NCBI GenBank assembly: GCA_024274785.1
Contig: JAJSAM010000026.1
Coordinates: 173,048-237,047, forward strand
DNA from: Planctomycetota bacterium
Lineage (GTDB): Bacteria; Planctomycetota; JAJSAM01
Direction of reading: 5' to 3'
DNA: 64,000 nucleotides
The translations under genes were made by a program, and so were the position numbers. Below, piece after piece: positions 32,086-41,476 of the stretch. The notes beneath the pieces were generated by a model, which ran no database searches, had not been told where the DNA came from, and saw only the letters and a list, made by a program, of their open reading frames with translations. Every line of letters starts with the position of its first letter. Position 1 is the stretch's first letter.

Positions 32086-33413
32086 GTGCTGCCGGCAATA
32101 GGGGAGAGAGGCGGAAGGGGCGCCGGTTCCGGAAACCGGAATTCCGCGGGCCGCCTGCCGACGACGCCGGGATCGTCCCGGAGGACGGCAACCTCCCCGC
32201 GGTCAGCCCGTCACGGATGGCCGAAGAGTTGGGGATGGCCATGGCGCCGCTCAAGGACCTGGCCGAGGCCTTCCGTCTGAACTCCGACGCCATGAAGAGT
32301 CTGGCGGAAGGGCAGGCCCGGCTCGGCCGCCGGATCGAGAAATCCGATCGCTCCGAGGCGGTCGTCCAGTCCACCAAGGCGCTGAACGACACTTTCCGGG
32401 GAGTGCAGCGGACCCAGGAGCGCCTGATGGGGCGTCTGGAGGACGAGAAGAAACGCCCGCTGCGGCTCCTGATCGCCTCCGCCGTTGTCTTCGTGGTCCT
32501 GGTGGGAGGAAGCCTCTACCTGCTCTTCACCTGGCTCGAGGAGCGGGATCGCAAGGCCGGGCAGGACAAGAGGGAGACGATCGAGAGTATCGTCGCCGGC
32601 CACGCCGATCTGATGGAGGATCTCCGGGCGAAACTGACCCGGGCCGAATCGGAACTGGTACGCCGCGAGACCGCCGCGGAGAGCGCTGCCACGAACCTGA
32701 GCGACCTGGCACGACGACTCACCGAGGCCGAAAAGCAGAACATCGGACTTCGGGCGAACCAGAAGGAACTCAGCCGGGAGGTGATGCAGAACACCGAACT
32801 GCGGACCACCATCTCCCGCCTGACCGGCGAACTGGAGCAGAAGAGCCGGGATCTCGAGGCGGAACGCCTCTCCCGCGCGGTGTTCGAAGAACAGATCGCC
32901 TCCCTCGAGGAAAAACTCTCGAAAATGGCCCGCCGCGCCGCCGCAACTCCCGCGGCGAACCCCGTGGCGAAGATTCCGGACGAGACCGGGCCGGAGCCGG
33001 CTGCGGAGCCGGAGGCGCCCCCACCGGCGCCCGTTCCGGAAGGCGCCGCCACCGATGCGGGAGAATTGAAGCGAATTGTCGGTGTGCTCAATCGCCTTAT
33101 CGCGGAAGTGCGGGGGGAGGAATCGTTCACGTTCACGAAGATCGGCGGAGTGCGCGGGAAGACGCTCTACGACGTGGAGGTGGCGAACTTCGACAAGACC
33201 GGCGCGGAGATCAAACGGATCCGGGCCGGAGAAGCTCGGATCGTGGTGGACGTGTCGGGACGGAGGGTGGAACTCCGCTTCAAGAACGGTCACATCTACT
33301 ATTACGGTGTTCGCGCGCCATTCTGGGGCGGGGGGTATATCGTCTCGATGGTCAACGTGAATCCAGCGACGTGGCTGGGATCCGGCCTGACGATCTTCGA
33401 CGAACTCCGGTAG
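32082..33413 (+). CDS. Coiled-coil membrane protein of unknown function
   Basis: A basic N-terminal region (RGERRKGRRFRKPEFRG), a single transmembrane helix at about residues 127-150 (LLIASAVVFVVLVGGSLYLLF), a long coiled coil (160-290), a Pro/Ala/Glu linker (PEPAAEPEAPPPAPVPEG) and a beta-rich C-terminal domain (FTKIGGVRGKTLYDVEVANF ... GRRVELRFKNGHIYYYG). I do not recognise the family. Topology suggests a spacer-like protein exposing the C-terminal domain outside the cytoplasmic membrane. Coupled to the Nudix gene. Confidence 0.65.
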   Translation: MSAAGNRGERRKGRRFRKPEFRGPPADDAGIVPEDGNLPAVSPSRMAEELGMAMAPLKDLAEAFRLNSDAMKSLAEGQARLGRRIEKSDRSEAVVQSTKALNDTFRGVQRTQERLMGRLEDEKKRPLRLLIASAVVFVVLVGGSLYLLFTWLEERDRKAGQDKRETIESIVAGHADLMEDLRAKLTRAESELVRRETAAESAATNLSDLARRLTEAEKQNIGLRANQKELSREVMQNTELRTTISRLTGELEQKSRDLEAERLSRAVFEEQIASLEEKLSKMARRAAATPAANPVAKIPDETGPEPAAEPEAPPPAPVPEGAATDAGELKRIVGVLNRLIAEVRGEESFTFTKIGGVRGKTLYDVEVANFDKTGAEIKRIRAGEARIVVDVSGRRVELRFKNGHIYYYGVRAPFWGGGYIVSMVNVNPATWLGSGLTIFDELR

Positions 33414-33461
33414 TCGCGGCGGGGCGCCGTCCCGGGGGAATCCTCGGGCTTTCCTGCGGTC

Positions 33462-33490
33462 TTGATCCCTCCTCGGGATCGACGTAAGAT
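33462..33490 (+). promoter_or_regulatory. Candidate promoter with palindromic spacer
   Basis: TTGATC (33462-33467), 17 bases, TAAGAT (33485-33490). A perfect inverted repeat GATCCC-TCCTC-GGGATC overlaps the -35 box and spacer, a good position for an operator. The first clear gene downstream is rny, 370 bases away. Confidence 0.5.
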
Positions 33491-33859
33491 GCTGGCAGGA
33501 ATGGGAGATACCGTTCCCGCGTCAGCCGACCCGAACGGGATCGGATACATATACCGCGGCGCCCCGCCCCCGGTGGGTCGGACGCCGGCGGCACCCGGAT
33601 GCAAACAGACGACCCCGGTCGAGCATGTGGCCGGGTATGAAACGGAAGTTGGGGACTTTAAAGAGCTTAGGTTGGTTTTTGGTCGGGCCGCCGGGGGGAC
33701 TTGATCTGTCTCCGGCGGGACTCGCCCCCTGGTTTCGATGTCCGCTCTGCCCCGCCGTTTCTCCCTGTCCGGGTTCTCCGCCTGGCCCGCGGCGACCGAT
33801 CGCGCCATGACATGCTGTCGCCCGATCTTTTTGAATTCGCCAGGACGGGGGATGGATCC
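33491..33859 (+). other. Non-coding leader or small-transcript region before rny
   Basis: About 370 bases following a promoter candidate. A frame from ATG 33501 to 33704 (67 codons) has AGG just upstream but no recognisable product. Short stems such as CCGACCC/GGGATCGG (near 33530) can form. It may be a long rny leader, a small RNA or a small gene; I cannot decide. Confidence 0.4.
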
Positions 33860-35425
33860 GTGACTTTTGAAACTGGACACCTCCTCGGCATCGCGCTCGG
33901 GTTGGCCCTCGGTGTCGCTGGTGCCCTGCTGGTCAAGTGGCAGATCGATCGGAAGTCGATCGCCAGCGCGCGGGCACGATCCGGGGAGATTCTCGATACC
34001 GCGAGGGCCGAGGCCGAAAACGCCCGGAAGGCTGCTGAACTTGCCGCCCGGGACCATGCCCTGAAGCTCAGGGAGAAGGTGGAGGGCGAACTCGCGGAGA
34101 AGCGGACCGAGCTTCGTCGTGTGGAGACCAAACTCGACCGGAAGGAGGAGACGCTCGATCGCAAGAGCGCCCAGCTCGACCGGAAAGAGAGCGAACTCAC
34201 CGATCGTTCCGGAGTGCTCGACCGGCGCACCGACGCGATCGCGAAGAAGGAAGGGGAGGCGGACGACCTGGTCCGTCAGCAGGTCGACAAGCTGCACGCT
34301 ATTGCCGGGCTGTCGCCGGATGACGCCCGTGAGATGGTCATGGCCGAGGCGCGCGAGGACGCCGAGGACGAGGCGATGAACCTCCTCTCCCGCCGTCTGG
34401 ATCAGGCTCGGGAAACCGCTGACGCCCGCTCCCGGGAGATCGTCGTCACCGCTATCCAGCGGGTCGCGGCGGATCACGCTTCGGAGAGCACCGTTTCGGT
34501 GGTTGCGCTGCCGAGCGACGACATGAAGGGACGGATCATCGGCCGCGAGGGCCGGAACATCCGGGCTTTCGAGAAGGCCACGGGCGTCGATGTCATCGTG
34601 GATGATACTCCGGGCGTGGTGGTCGTGTCCGCATTCGACCCGGTGCGGAGGGAGACGGCCCGGCGAGCACTCGAGAAGCTCATCCTCGACGGCCGTATCC
34701 ATCCCACCCGCATCGAGGAAGTCGTCACCGAGACCCAGAAGGAGATGGAGGACGTCATCCGGAAGACGGGGGAGGAGGCCCTGCTGTCGGTCGACCTGCG
34801 GGGCATCCACCCGAAGATCGTCGGGCTCCTCGGCCGCCTGGAGTTCCGCACCTCCTATGGTCAGAACGTCCTGAAGCACGTCGTTGAGTGCGCGCACCTC
34901 GCGGGGATGATCGCCGCGGAACTCGGGCTCAATGTGAAAATGGCCAAGCGCTGCGCGCTGCTGCACGACATCGGCAAGGCGGTGAATCACGAGGTGGAGG
35001 GCGGCCACGTCCAGATCGCCGCGGATATCGCGAAACGCCTGGGAGAGCCGCCGGAGGTCGTGAACGCCATCGCCAGCCACCACGAGGACGTCAAGACGGA
35101 GTCGGCCTATGCGGTGATCACCCAGGCTGTGGATGCCATGTCCGCCGCGAGGCCCGGAGCCCGGCGGGAGACCCTCGAACGATACATTCAGCGCATGGAG
35201 CGCCTGGAGCAGGTGGCGACCTCGTTCGACGGCGTGAAAACCGCCTACGCGATCCAGGCCGGCCGCGAGGTCCGGGTCATCGTCCACCCGCAGAAGGTCT
35301 CCGACCCGAAGGCCATGAAGATCTGTCGGGAAATCGCGAAGGCCGTGGAGGAACAACTCACCTATCCCGGCGAGGTGAAGGTGACCGTCCTCCGGGAGAC
35401 TCGCGTCGTGGAGTATGCCCGTTAG
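33860..35425 (+). CDS. rny: Ribonuclease Y
   Basis: Membrane-bound endoribonuclease initiating mRNA decay. The N-terminal helix [21 protein letters not shown] anchors it, followed by a long coiled coil (residues 30-200), a KH domain ([19 protein letters not shown]) and an HD domain with [12 protein letters not shown] and the later SHHEDV. The 521-residue length from the GTG at 33860 matches the family (about 520); an ATG at 33812 in the same frame is possible. Followed by ymdB as in many bacteria. Confidence 0.94.
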   Translation: MTFETGHLLGIALGLALGVAGALLVKWQIDRKSIASARARSGEILDTARAEAENARKAAELAARDHALKLREKVEGELAEKRTELRRVETKLDRKEETLDRKSAQLDRKESELTDRSGVLDRRTDAIAKKEGEADDLVRQQVDKLHAIAGLSPDDAREMVMAEAREDAEDEAMNLLSRRLDQARETADARSREIVVTAIQRVAADHASESTVSVVALPSDDMKGRIIGREGRNIRAFEKATGVDVIVDDTPGVVVVSAFDPVRRETARRALEKLILDGRIHPTRIEEVVTETQKEMEDVIRKTGEEALLSVDLRGIHPKIVGLLGRLEFRTSYGQNVLKHVVECAHLAGMIAAELGLNVKMAKRCALLHDIGKAVNHEVEGGHVQIAADIAKRLGEPPEVVNAIASHHEDVKTESAYAVITQAVDAMSAARPGARRETLERYIQRMERLEQVATSFDGVKTAYAIQAGREVRVIVHPQKVSDPKAMKICREIAKAVEEQLTYPGEVKVTVLRETRVVEYAR

Positions 35426-35483
35426 GTCCCGCCTGGAGATAACCGCCCCATTCGAGGGCCGCTGCATCCCGCAAAGCGGCGTC

Positions 35484-35532
35484 GGGTCGCGACCGCCCCT
35501 CAGATCGTGGGCGATGGTGAGAAATGCGGGTT
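35484..35532 (+). repeat. Dispersed junction repeat, diverged copy (rny|ymdB)
   Basis: Shares GCGACCGCCCCTCAGATCGTG and GGTGAGAAATGCGGG with the other copies. In this copy the terminal GAGAAAGGCGGG has become GAGAAATGCGGG, and the new ATG (35524) is the start codon of ymdB. Upstream the conserved hairpin sequence is replaced by a different stem (GCCGCT/AGCGGC near 35459-35480), suggesting an old, diverged copy. Confidence 0.75.
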
Positions 35533-36315
35533 AGGATCCTGATGATCGGAGATGTGGTGGGGCGGCCCGGCCGGACCGCGGTGCGCGACCTGGTGCCGGG
35601 ATTGCGGGACGAGCTCGACATCGACTTCGTCGTCGCCAACGGGGAGAACAGCGCCGGATGGGCCGGAATCACCCGTAAAACCCTCGACGGGCTCCTGCGG
35701 GCCGGCGTGGATGTGGTGACGAGCGGGAATCACATCTATCGCTACCCGGAGGTCCTTCCGCTGCTCGATGCCCGCCGTGACCGGCTGATTCGCCCGGCCA
35801 ACCACTCCGGGCTCGCACCCGGTGCGGGGCTGGTCGTCCGCGAGGACCGGTCGGGTCGCCGCGTGGGCGTCATCAATCTCCAGGGGAGGGTGTTCATGGA
35901 TCCCGCGGATGACCCCTTCGCCGCGGTGGAGCGGCTGCTCGCGGAACGGGCGGCCGGGGTGGACGTGATCCTCGTCGATTTCCATGCCGAAGCGACATCC
36001 GAGAAGGTGGCGATGGGGTGGTTTCTCGACGGGAAGGTCGGGGTGGTGGCCGGAACCCATACGCACGTTCCCACCGCGGATGCCCGCGTCCTGCCGGGAG
36101 GGACGGCCCACGTCAGCGACATCGGCATGACCGGCCCCCACGACTCCTGCCTCGGCGTGGAGACGGAGATCATCCTGAAGCGGTTCCGGACGGGATTGCC
36201 CCAGCGGTTCGACGTGGCGAAGGGCAACGTCAGGCTGCAGGCGGTCCTGGTCGATCTGGATCCGGAATCGGGGCTGGCCCGATCCATCGAGCGGGTTGAA
36301 AGGAAGCTGCCTTGA
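35524..36315 (+). CDS. ymdB: YmdB-family metallophosphoesterase
   Basis: Binuclear metal phosphodiesterase acting on 2',3'-cyclic nucleotides in studied bacteria. Metal-binding motifs: MIGDVVGRPGR, VVANGENSAGWAGI, TSGNHIYR, ILVDFHAEATSEK, VVAGTHTHVPTADARVLPGGTAHVSDIGMTGP. The 263 residues are the normal length. The ATG lies inside the repeat copy and leads to RVRILMIGD, close to the usual family N-terminus. Neighbouring rny is the usual partner. Confidence 0.93.
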   Translation: MRVRILMIGDVVGRPGRTAVRDLVPGLRDELDIDFVVANGENSAGWAGITRKTLDGLLRAGVDVVTSGNHIYRYPEVLPLLDARRDRLIRPANHSGLAPGAGLVVREDRSGRRVGVINLQGRVFMDPADDPFAAVERLLAERAAGVDVILVDFHAEATSEKVAMGWFLDGKVGVVAGTHTHVPTADARVLPGGTAHVSDIGMTGPHDSCLGVETEIILKRFRTGLPQRFDVAKGNVRLQAVLVDLDPESGLARSIERVERKLP

Positions 36316-37517
36316 GCACCGCCGCACTGACCGTTTCCGAACTGACCGACCGGATCAAGGAGGTGCTCGAGACCGGCTTCTCCGACGTTTGGGTGACCGG
36401 GGAGATCGGGAGCTGTACGTGCGCGCGGTCGGGACACGTCTACCTCACCCTGAAGGACGAGGGCGCGTCGCTCGGAGGAGTGATCTGGCGCAGTACGGCG
36501 GAGCGTCTGCGGCATGAGATCGGGGAGGGGATGGAGGTGCTGGCCCACGGCCGGCTGAATCTCTATCCGCCTCGCGGTCAATACCAGCTGACGATCCGGA
36601 CGATCGAACCCCGCGGCGCGGGCGCCCTCGCCCTTGCGTTCGAGAAACTGCGCGCGAAGCTCGAGCGGGAGGGCTTGTTCGACCCGGATCGAAAGCGCCC
36701 GATTCCTTTTCTGCCGGGCGCGATCGGAGTGGTGACGTCACCAACCGGCGCGGCGATCCGCGATATCATCAAGGTCGTGCGACGGCGCTTTCCCCGGACC
36801 ACCCTCGTGCTGGCCCCCGCGCGGGTACAGGGGAACGGCGCGGCGGCGGAAGTGGCCCGGGCCATCGAACGGTTGAACGCGCGAGGCGGCCTCGACGTGC
36901 TCATCGTCGGTCGGGGCGGCGGCTCGCTGGAAGACCTCTTTGCGTTCAACGAGGAGTCGGTGGCGAGGGCGATCGCGGCGAGCGTCATCCCCGTCATCTC
37001 CGCGGTGGGGCACGAGGTGGACACCACCATCGCGGACTACGTGGCCGATGTGCGCGCGGCGACTCCCTCCGCCGCCGCGGAACTGGCGGTGCCGGACGAG
37101 CGTGAACTGCAGGGTCTGCTGCGGCAGGCGCGCGAGCGGTTGAGCGGCGCCGCGAGGTCGGGACTGGCAGTGCGACTCGAGAAGCTGACCGCACTTTCCG
37201 GGGCATACGGCCTGCTTGGCTTCACCGATCGGCTGCATCGTCACTCGCAGTGGCTCGATGACGCATCACGGCGACTTCGGGCCTCGATGGAATCGGTTCT
37301 CTCCCTGGTCCGGGAGCGGCTGACCGGGCTGACGGGAAGGGCGGAGGGACTGAGTCCCCTGAAGGTGCTGGCCCGCGGTTACAGCGTCACCACCCGGGAG
37401 GACCGGGTGGAGGCGATCCGCGAAGCCGGTGAGGTCGAGCCCGGCGATCGCCTGCGGACCCGGCTTGATCGGGGGATCCTGATATCCAGGGTGGAGGAGG
37501 TGTCGGATGGCAACTGA
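36312..37517 (+). CDS. xseA: Exodeoxyribonuclease VII large subunit
   Basis: Single-strand-specific exonuclease subunit. The N-terminal OB fold (WVTGEIGSCTCARSGHVYLTLKD) is followed by the catalytic domain (GVVTSPTGAAIRDI, VLIVGRGGGSLEDLFAFNEE, ISAVGHEVDTTIADYVADVRAATPSAAAE), a coiled coil and the C-terminal LARGYSV segment. TTG start overlapping the ymdB stop as TTGA. Followed by xseB with an 11-base overlap. Confidence 0.95.
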   Translation: MSTAALTVSELTDRIKEVLETGFSDVWVTGEIGSCTCARSGHVYLTLKDEGASLGGVIWRSTAERLRHEIGEGMEVLAHGRLNLYPPRGQYQLTIRTIEPRGAGALALAFEKLRAKLEREGLFDPDRKRPIPFLPGAIGVVTSPTGAAIRDIIKVVRRRFPRTTLVLAPARVQGNGAAAEVARAIERLNARGGLDVLIVGRGGGSLEDLFAFNEESVARAIAASVIPVISAVGHEVDTTIADYVADVRAATPSAAAELAVPDERELQGLLRQARERLSGAARSGLAVRLEKLTALSGAYGLLGFTDRLHRHSQWLDDASRRLRASMESVLSLVRERLTGLTGRAEGLSPLKVLARGYSVTTREDRVEAIREAGEVEPGDRLRTRLDRGILISRVEEVSDGN

Positions 37518-37740
37518 ACCGGAGCGCGAACCGACGTTCGAGGAACGCCTTTCTGAACTGGAGACGGCGGTTCGGGCTCTCGAATCGGGTGAGGAGGCCC
37601 TCGATCGGTCCCTCGAGATCTACGAGCAGGCGGTGGGACACCTGAAGGCCTGCCACGAGATGCTCGGCCGTGCGGAGGAGAAAGTGCGGATTCTCAGTGG
37701 AGACGGGGAGGTTGATTTCGATCCGGAAGGCGGGAAATAA
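37507..37740 (+). CDS. xseB: Exodeoxyribonuclease VII small subunit
   Basis: 77 residues with the signature FEERLSELETAVRALESGE, the coiled-coil of the small subunit that wraps the large one. The acidic tail EGGK ends the protein. ATG lies in the xseA 3' end (GAGGAGGTGTCGG upstream), giving coupling. Confidence 0.95.
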   Translation: MATEPEREPTFEERLSELETAVRALESGEEALDRSLEIYEQAVGHLKACHEMLGRAEEKVRILSGDGEVDFDPEGGK

Positions 37741-37802
37741 GGCCCTTTCGGCGTTCCGATCGTGGTACTCCCTTGAGAATCCATGACCAGCGAGGAGTGG
37801 TC

Positions 37803-38684
37803 TTGAGTTCTGCCGCATTCGACGAGTATCTGGGCCTCTGGCGCGGGCGCGTGGACTCGGCCCTCGACCGGATTCTGCCTCCCGTGGATCAGGCGCCGGG
37901 TGTGATCCACGAGGCGATGCGTTACACCGTGTTCGCCGGCGGCAAGCGTCTGCGCCCCATCCTCTGCCTGCTCTCGGCGAAGGCCGCGGGAGGTACGGAG
38001 GAAGAGGCGATGCCGGCCGCCTGTGCGGTGGAGATGATCCATGCGTTCTCCCTGGTCCACGACGACCTGCCGGCGATGGACGATGACGACCTGCGCCGGG
38101 GCAAGCCGACGAACCACAAGGTCTTCGGCGAGGGGATGGCGGTGCTGGCGGGGGACGGGCTTCTGAATCACGCCTTCGCCACGGTCGCCTTGATCGCCAG
38201 GGATGACCGGATTGCCGAGTCGGTCCGGGTTCTCGCGCATGCGGTCGGCACCGCCGGGCTGATCGGCGGCCAGGTCGAGGATCTCCTCGGGGAAGAGCTG
38301 GAGCCTACGGCCGCCGCGGTCGAGAGAATACACCGGATGAAGACCGGGGCGCTCTTCGCCGGATGCTGCCGGCTTGGAGTGCTCGCTGCGGGCGGATGCA
38401 GGGAGGTTCTCGAGCGGCTCACGCGATATGCGGAGCTCCTTGGACTCGCCTTTCAGATCGTGGACGATGTCCTGGACGAAACCGGCGGTGACGAAGCATT
38501 CGGAAAGACCGCGGGAAAGGACCGCGAGGAAGGCAAGATGACGTGGCCCGCAGTGGTTGGGCTCTCCGCGTCGATTGCCAGGGCGCGCGAACTCGCGGGT
38601 GAAGCCCGGGAGTTGGTCGCCGGTCTGCCCGCCGAACCGGAATTCGCCGGTTTGGCGGTGAAGGTCGTGGAGCGCACGCACTGA
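37803..38684 (+). CDS. ispA: Polyprenyl synthetase (farnesyl/geranylgeranyl diphosphate synthase)
   Basis: Condenses DMAPP/IPP to C15-C20 prenyl diphosphates. The first Asp-rich motif is HDDLPAMDDDDLRRGKPTNH and the second FQIVDDVLDETGG; GGKRLRP and GEGMAVLAGDGL are intact. TTG at 37803 is chosen because GAGGAG lies six bases upstream and the family N-terminus begins nearby. The xseA-xseB-ispA-dxs order is widespread. Chain length cannot be assigned with certainty. Confidence 0.93.
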   Translation: MSSAAFDEYLGLWRGRVDSALDRILPPVDQAPGVIHEAMRYTVFAGGKRLRPILCLLSAKAAGGTEEEAMPAACAVEMIHAFSLVHDDLPAMDDDDLRRGKPTNHKVFGEGMAVLAGDGLLNHAFATVALIARDDRIAESVRVLAHAVGTAGLIGGQVEDLLGEELEPTAAAVERIHRMKTGALFAGCCRLGVLAAGGCREVLERLTRYAELLGLAFQIVDDVLDETGGDEAFGKTAGKDREEGKMTWPAVVGLSASIARARELAGEARELVAGLPAEPEFAGLAVKVVERTH

Positions 38685-38714
38685 TCGCGTTCTCGACGGA
38701 TTGATTGGGGTGCC

Positions 38715-40631
38715 ATGAGTAACCTGCTGATGAACATCGACGGCCCGCCGGACCTTCGGGAACTGCCCGAGGCGGACCTGGCGGAACTCTGTGCGGAAAT
38801 CCGTGAGTTCCTGGTGGAGTCCGTCTTTTCGAGCGGCGGCCATCTCTCGGCGAACCTCGGGAGTGTCGAGCTGACCGTTGCGCTCCACTACGTCTTCGAC
38901 TTCCTCGAAGACCGCCTGGTGTGGGACGTCGGGCACCAGGCCTACACCCACAAGATCCTGACCGGGCGCCGGGACCGCTTTCACACTCAGCGCTGCACGG
39001 GCGGCCTGTCCGGCTTCACCAATCCGCTCGAGAGCCCCTACGACCAGTTCATGGGCGGGCACGCCGGAACGTCGATCTCCACCGGGCTCGGCCTGGCCGC
39101 CGGAGCGAGCATCAACGGCGAGCAGCGCAAGTCGGTCGTCGTGATCGGGGACGCGAGCATCGGCGCCGGGATGGCGCTCGAAGGACTGAACATGGCCGGG
39201 TACGCGGGGAAGGACACGCTCATCGTCCTGAATGACAACCGCATGTCGATCAGCAAGACGGTGGGGGCACTCTCCAGTTACCTGACCAAGATGCGGACCA
39301 TGCCGCTCTACTCCGCCGTGAAGCAGGACCTCCAGGTGGCGCTGGCCTCCGTGCCTCTCGTGGGTGAACGGCTGCAGCGGGAAGTCGAGCGGGTGATGGA
39401 CACCGTAAAGCACTACGTGGTGCCGGGCCATTTCTTCGAAGATCTGGGGTTCAAGTACTTCGGCCCCTACGACGGGCACGACGTGGAAGGACTGGTCAAG
39501 TGCATGCGGGACGTCAAGCGTCACCACGGTCCGGCCATCCTCCATGTGCTCACCGAGAAGGGGAAGGGCTACGAGCAGGCCGAGGCGGACCCCATCAAGT
39601 ACCACGGTGTCTCTCCCACCGCTCCCGTCGAGAAGGAGAAGGTGAAGAGCCTCGAGAACGGCCAGAAGGAACTGAAACGCCCCAGCTGGACCCGGGCTTT
39701 CAGCGATTCCCTGATCCGCCTGGCGGAGGAGGATCCCCGGATCGTGGCCATCACCGCGGCCATGGCGGGGGGCACCGGGACCGATCGCTTCCAGCAGGTG
39801 TTCCCGGATCGCTTCATCGACGTGGGCATCTGCGAACAGCACGCCGTGGGGATGGCCGCGGGGCTCTCTCGCGAGGGGCTCATGCCGGTCGTGGCGATTT
39901 ACTCCACGTTCCTGCAGCGTGCCTACGACCAGGTCTTCCACGATGTCGTTTTGAATGGCCGGCCGGTCATGTTTTGCATGGACCGCGGCGGTATCGTCGG
40001 CGCGGACGGGTGGTCTCACCACGGTGCGTATGACATTGCCTACCTGCGGACCTTCCCGCGGGTCACTCTCCTCGCACCGCGGGATGCCATCGAACTCCAC
40101 GAGATGATGAAGTACGGCGCACAGTCCGGGGAGATCTGCGGTATCCGCTATCCACGCGGCACGGTCCCTCCTGCGTTCGGACCGGCCGGCCGGACCCCGA
40201 TCGAGAAGGGCCGGGCCGAAGTGATCCGTGAGGGAGACGACGGTGCCCTGATCGGATACGGTGCCATGGCCTATCTGGCCTGGCTGGCGGCCGAGAAGCT
40301 CTCCCGGAGCGGCATCGAAGTGACCGTCGTCAATCCACGCTTCGCGAACCCGGTGGACCACGAGCTTCTCCTGAAGCTGTCCCGGACGCAGCCGTTCCTC
40401 GTCACTATCGAGGAGGGGTCGCTGGCCGGCGGGTTCGGGTCCGCGGTGCTCGAGTCTCTTGCGGACGCGGGAGCGCCGGGCATTCGCGTGGAGCGGCAGG
40501 GAATCCCGAATGAGCTGGTCGACCACTCGGCCCACAAGGACACTATGATCCGCCTGGGACTCACCCCGGATGCTGTCGCCAGGACTGTCGAGAGGCTGCT
40601 CCATGAGAAGACGAGTCGTCCTGCTTGGTGA
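38715..40631 (+). CDS. dxs: 1-Deoxy-D-xylulose-5-phosphate synthase
   Basis: First enzyme of the MEP pathway, TPP-dependent. The TPP/Mg motif is GDASIGAGMALEGLNMAGYAGKDTLIVLNDN, with GGHLSANLGSVELTVALH, DVGHQAYTHKILTGR, the catalytic Glu region DVGICEQHAVGMAAGLS, and RGGIVGADGWSHHGAYDIAYLR. 638 residues, normal. The family's GHSSTSIS is GHAGTSIS here. It overlaps nadK by 29 bases. Confidence 0.94.
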   Translation: MSNLLMNIDGPPDLRELPEADLAELCAEIREFLVESVFSSGGHLSANLGSVELTVALHYVFDFLEDRLVWDVGHQAYTHKILTGRRDRFHTQRCTGGLSGFTNPLESPYDQFMGGHAGTSISTGLGLAAGASINGEQRKSVVVIGDASIGAGMALEGLNMAGYAGKDTLIVLNDNRMSISKTVGALSSYLTKMRTMPLYSAVKQDLQVALASVPLVGERLQREVERVMDTVKHYVVPGHFFEDLGFKYFGPYDGHDVEGLVKCMRDVKRHHGPAILHVLTEKGKGYEQAEADPIKYHGVSPTAPVEKEKVKSLENGQKELKRPSWTRAFSDSLIRLAEEDPRIVAITAAMAGGTGTDRFQQVFPDRFIDVGICEQHAVGMAAGLSREGLMPVVAIYSTFLQRAYDQVFHDVVLNGRPVMFCMDRGGIVGADGWSHHGAYDIAYLRTFPRVTLLAPRDAIELHEMMKYGAQSGEICGIRYPRGTVPPAFGPAGRTPIEKGRAEVIREGDDGALIGYGAMAYLAWLAAEKLSRSGIEVTVVNPRFANPVDHELLLKLSRTQPFLVTIEEGSLAGGFGSAVLESLADAGAPGIRVERQGIPNELVDHSAHKDTMIRLGLTPDAVARTVERLLHEKTSRPAW

Positions 40632-41475
40632 TGGCCGGAAGGACGGAGTCCGACAGGCCATAGAGCGGACCGCTCCCTTCATTCGCGAGCGTGCCGACCT
40701 CGTGGCCGTCGATCTCGGCGGGACCTTCGATGTCCGGGGAATCGATGCGGACCTCGTCGTTATCTTCGGAGGTGACGGCTCCATCCTGGCCGCGGCCCGG
40801 TCGATGGGGGGAAATGGTATTCCCACCATCGGTGTGAACTTCGGCAAGTTCGGTTTCCTGACGGATATCCGCGCGGCGGATGTCGAGGCGGAACTCGAGC
40901 GGGTGCTCGACGGAGAGTACTCGATCGAGGAGCGGCTGATGCTCCGGGCCGAAGTTGCCGGGGAGCACTTCCTGGCGCTGAACGAGATCTTTCTCGGGCC
41001 GGGCACCGTGGGGCGCGTCGTGACGATCGAGGTCCACCTCGACGGCGAGTACGCCACTACCTACCGGGGGGACGGAGTTCTCGTCTCGACCCCCACGGGA
41101 TCGACGGGGCACTCCCTCTCCGCCGGGGGCCCGATCGTGGATCCTGAACTCGAGGCCATCCTCCTGACCCCGGTCAGCCCCCATTCGCTGACCAACCGGC
41201 CTCTGGTGGTTCCGCCCAGTGTCGAGGTGGAGCTCTTCCCGGTCGAGGTGGAGCGCTTCCCGGCCGAGGACAGAACGGATCATCGCTCCACCTTCTCCGT
41301 CGATGGCCAGGTGACCCGCCCGCTGCAAGCGGGGCAAAGGGTCCTGGTGACGCGCGCGGCCCACCGATTCCCCCTGGTGCGCAGCGGGATCCGCACTCGC
41401 TACGACGTGCTCCGAAGTCGCCTGGGGTGGAGTGGACAGCCGCCGTTCGAAACGGACCAGGAAGGGACGCCCTGA
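40603..41475 (+). CDS. nadK: NAD kinase
   Basis: Makes NADP from NAD with ATP or polyphosphate. GGDGSILAAAR, the NE..LGPG segment, GDGVLVSTPTGSTGHSLSAGGPI and SPHSLTNRPLV are present. 290 residues from ATG 40603, which lies inside the dxs 3' end; an upstream in-frame ATG at 40570 is too deep in dxs to be likely. Supplies NADPH needed by Dxr and fatty-acid synthesis. Confidence 0.94.
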   Translation: MRRRVVLLGDGRKDGVRQAIERTAPFIRERADLVAVDLGGTFDVRGIDADLVVIFGGDGSILAAARSMGGNGIPTIGVNFGKFGFLTDIRAADVEAELERVLDGEYSIEERLMLRAEVAGEHFLALNEIFLGPGTVGRVVTIEVHLDGEYATTYRGDGVLVSTPTGSTGHSLSAGGPIVDPELEAILLTPVSPHSLTNRPLVVPPSVEVELFPVEVERFPAEDRTDHRSTFSVDGQVTRPLQAGQRVLVTRAAHRFPLVRSGIRTRYDVLRSRLGWSGQPPFETDQEGTP

Positions 41476-41476
41476 G

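Noticed and set aside
33501-33704. 67-codon small gene upstream of rny
   Set aside because: Start context is weak and the translation has no recognisable features; kept only as part of the unexplained leader region.
33491-33859. 6S RNA, tmRNA, SRP RNA or RNase P RNA in the long non-coding gaps
   Set aside because: None of the conserved sequence signatures of these RNAs could be found by eye here or near 27600-28200.
37620-41057. 1145-residue open frame on the minus strand
   Set aside because: It is antisense to ispA, dxs and nadK, which have full family motifs; its length reflects GC-rich codon bias.
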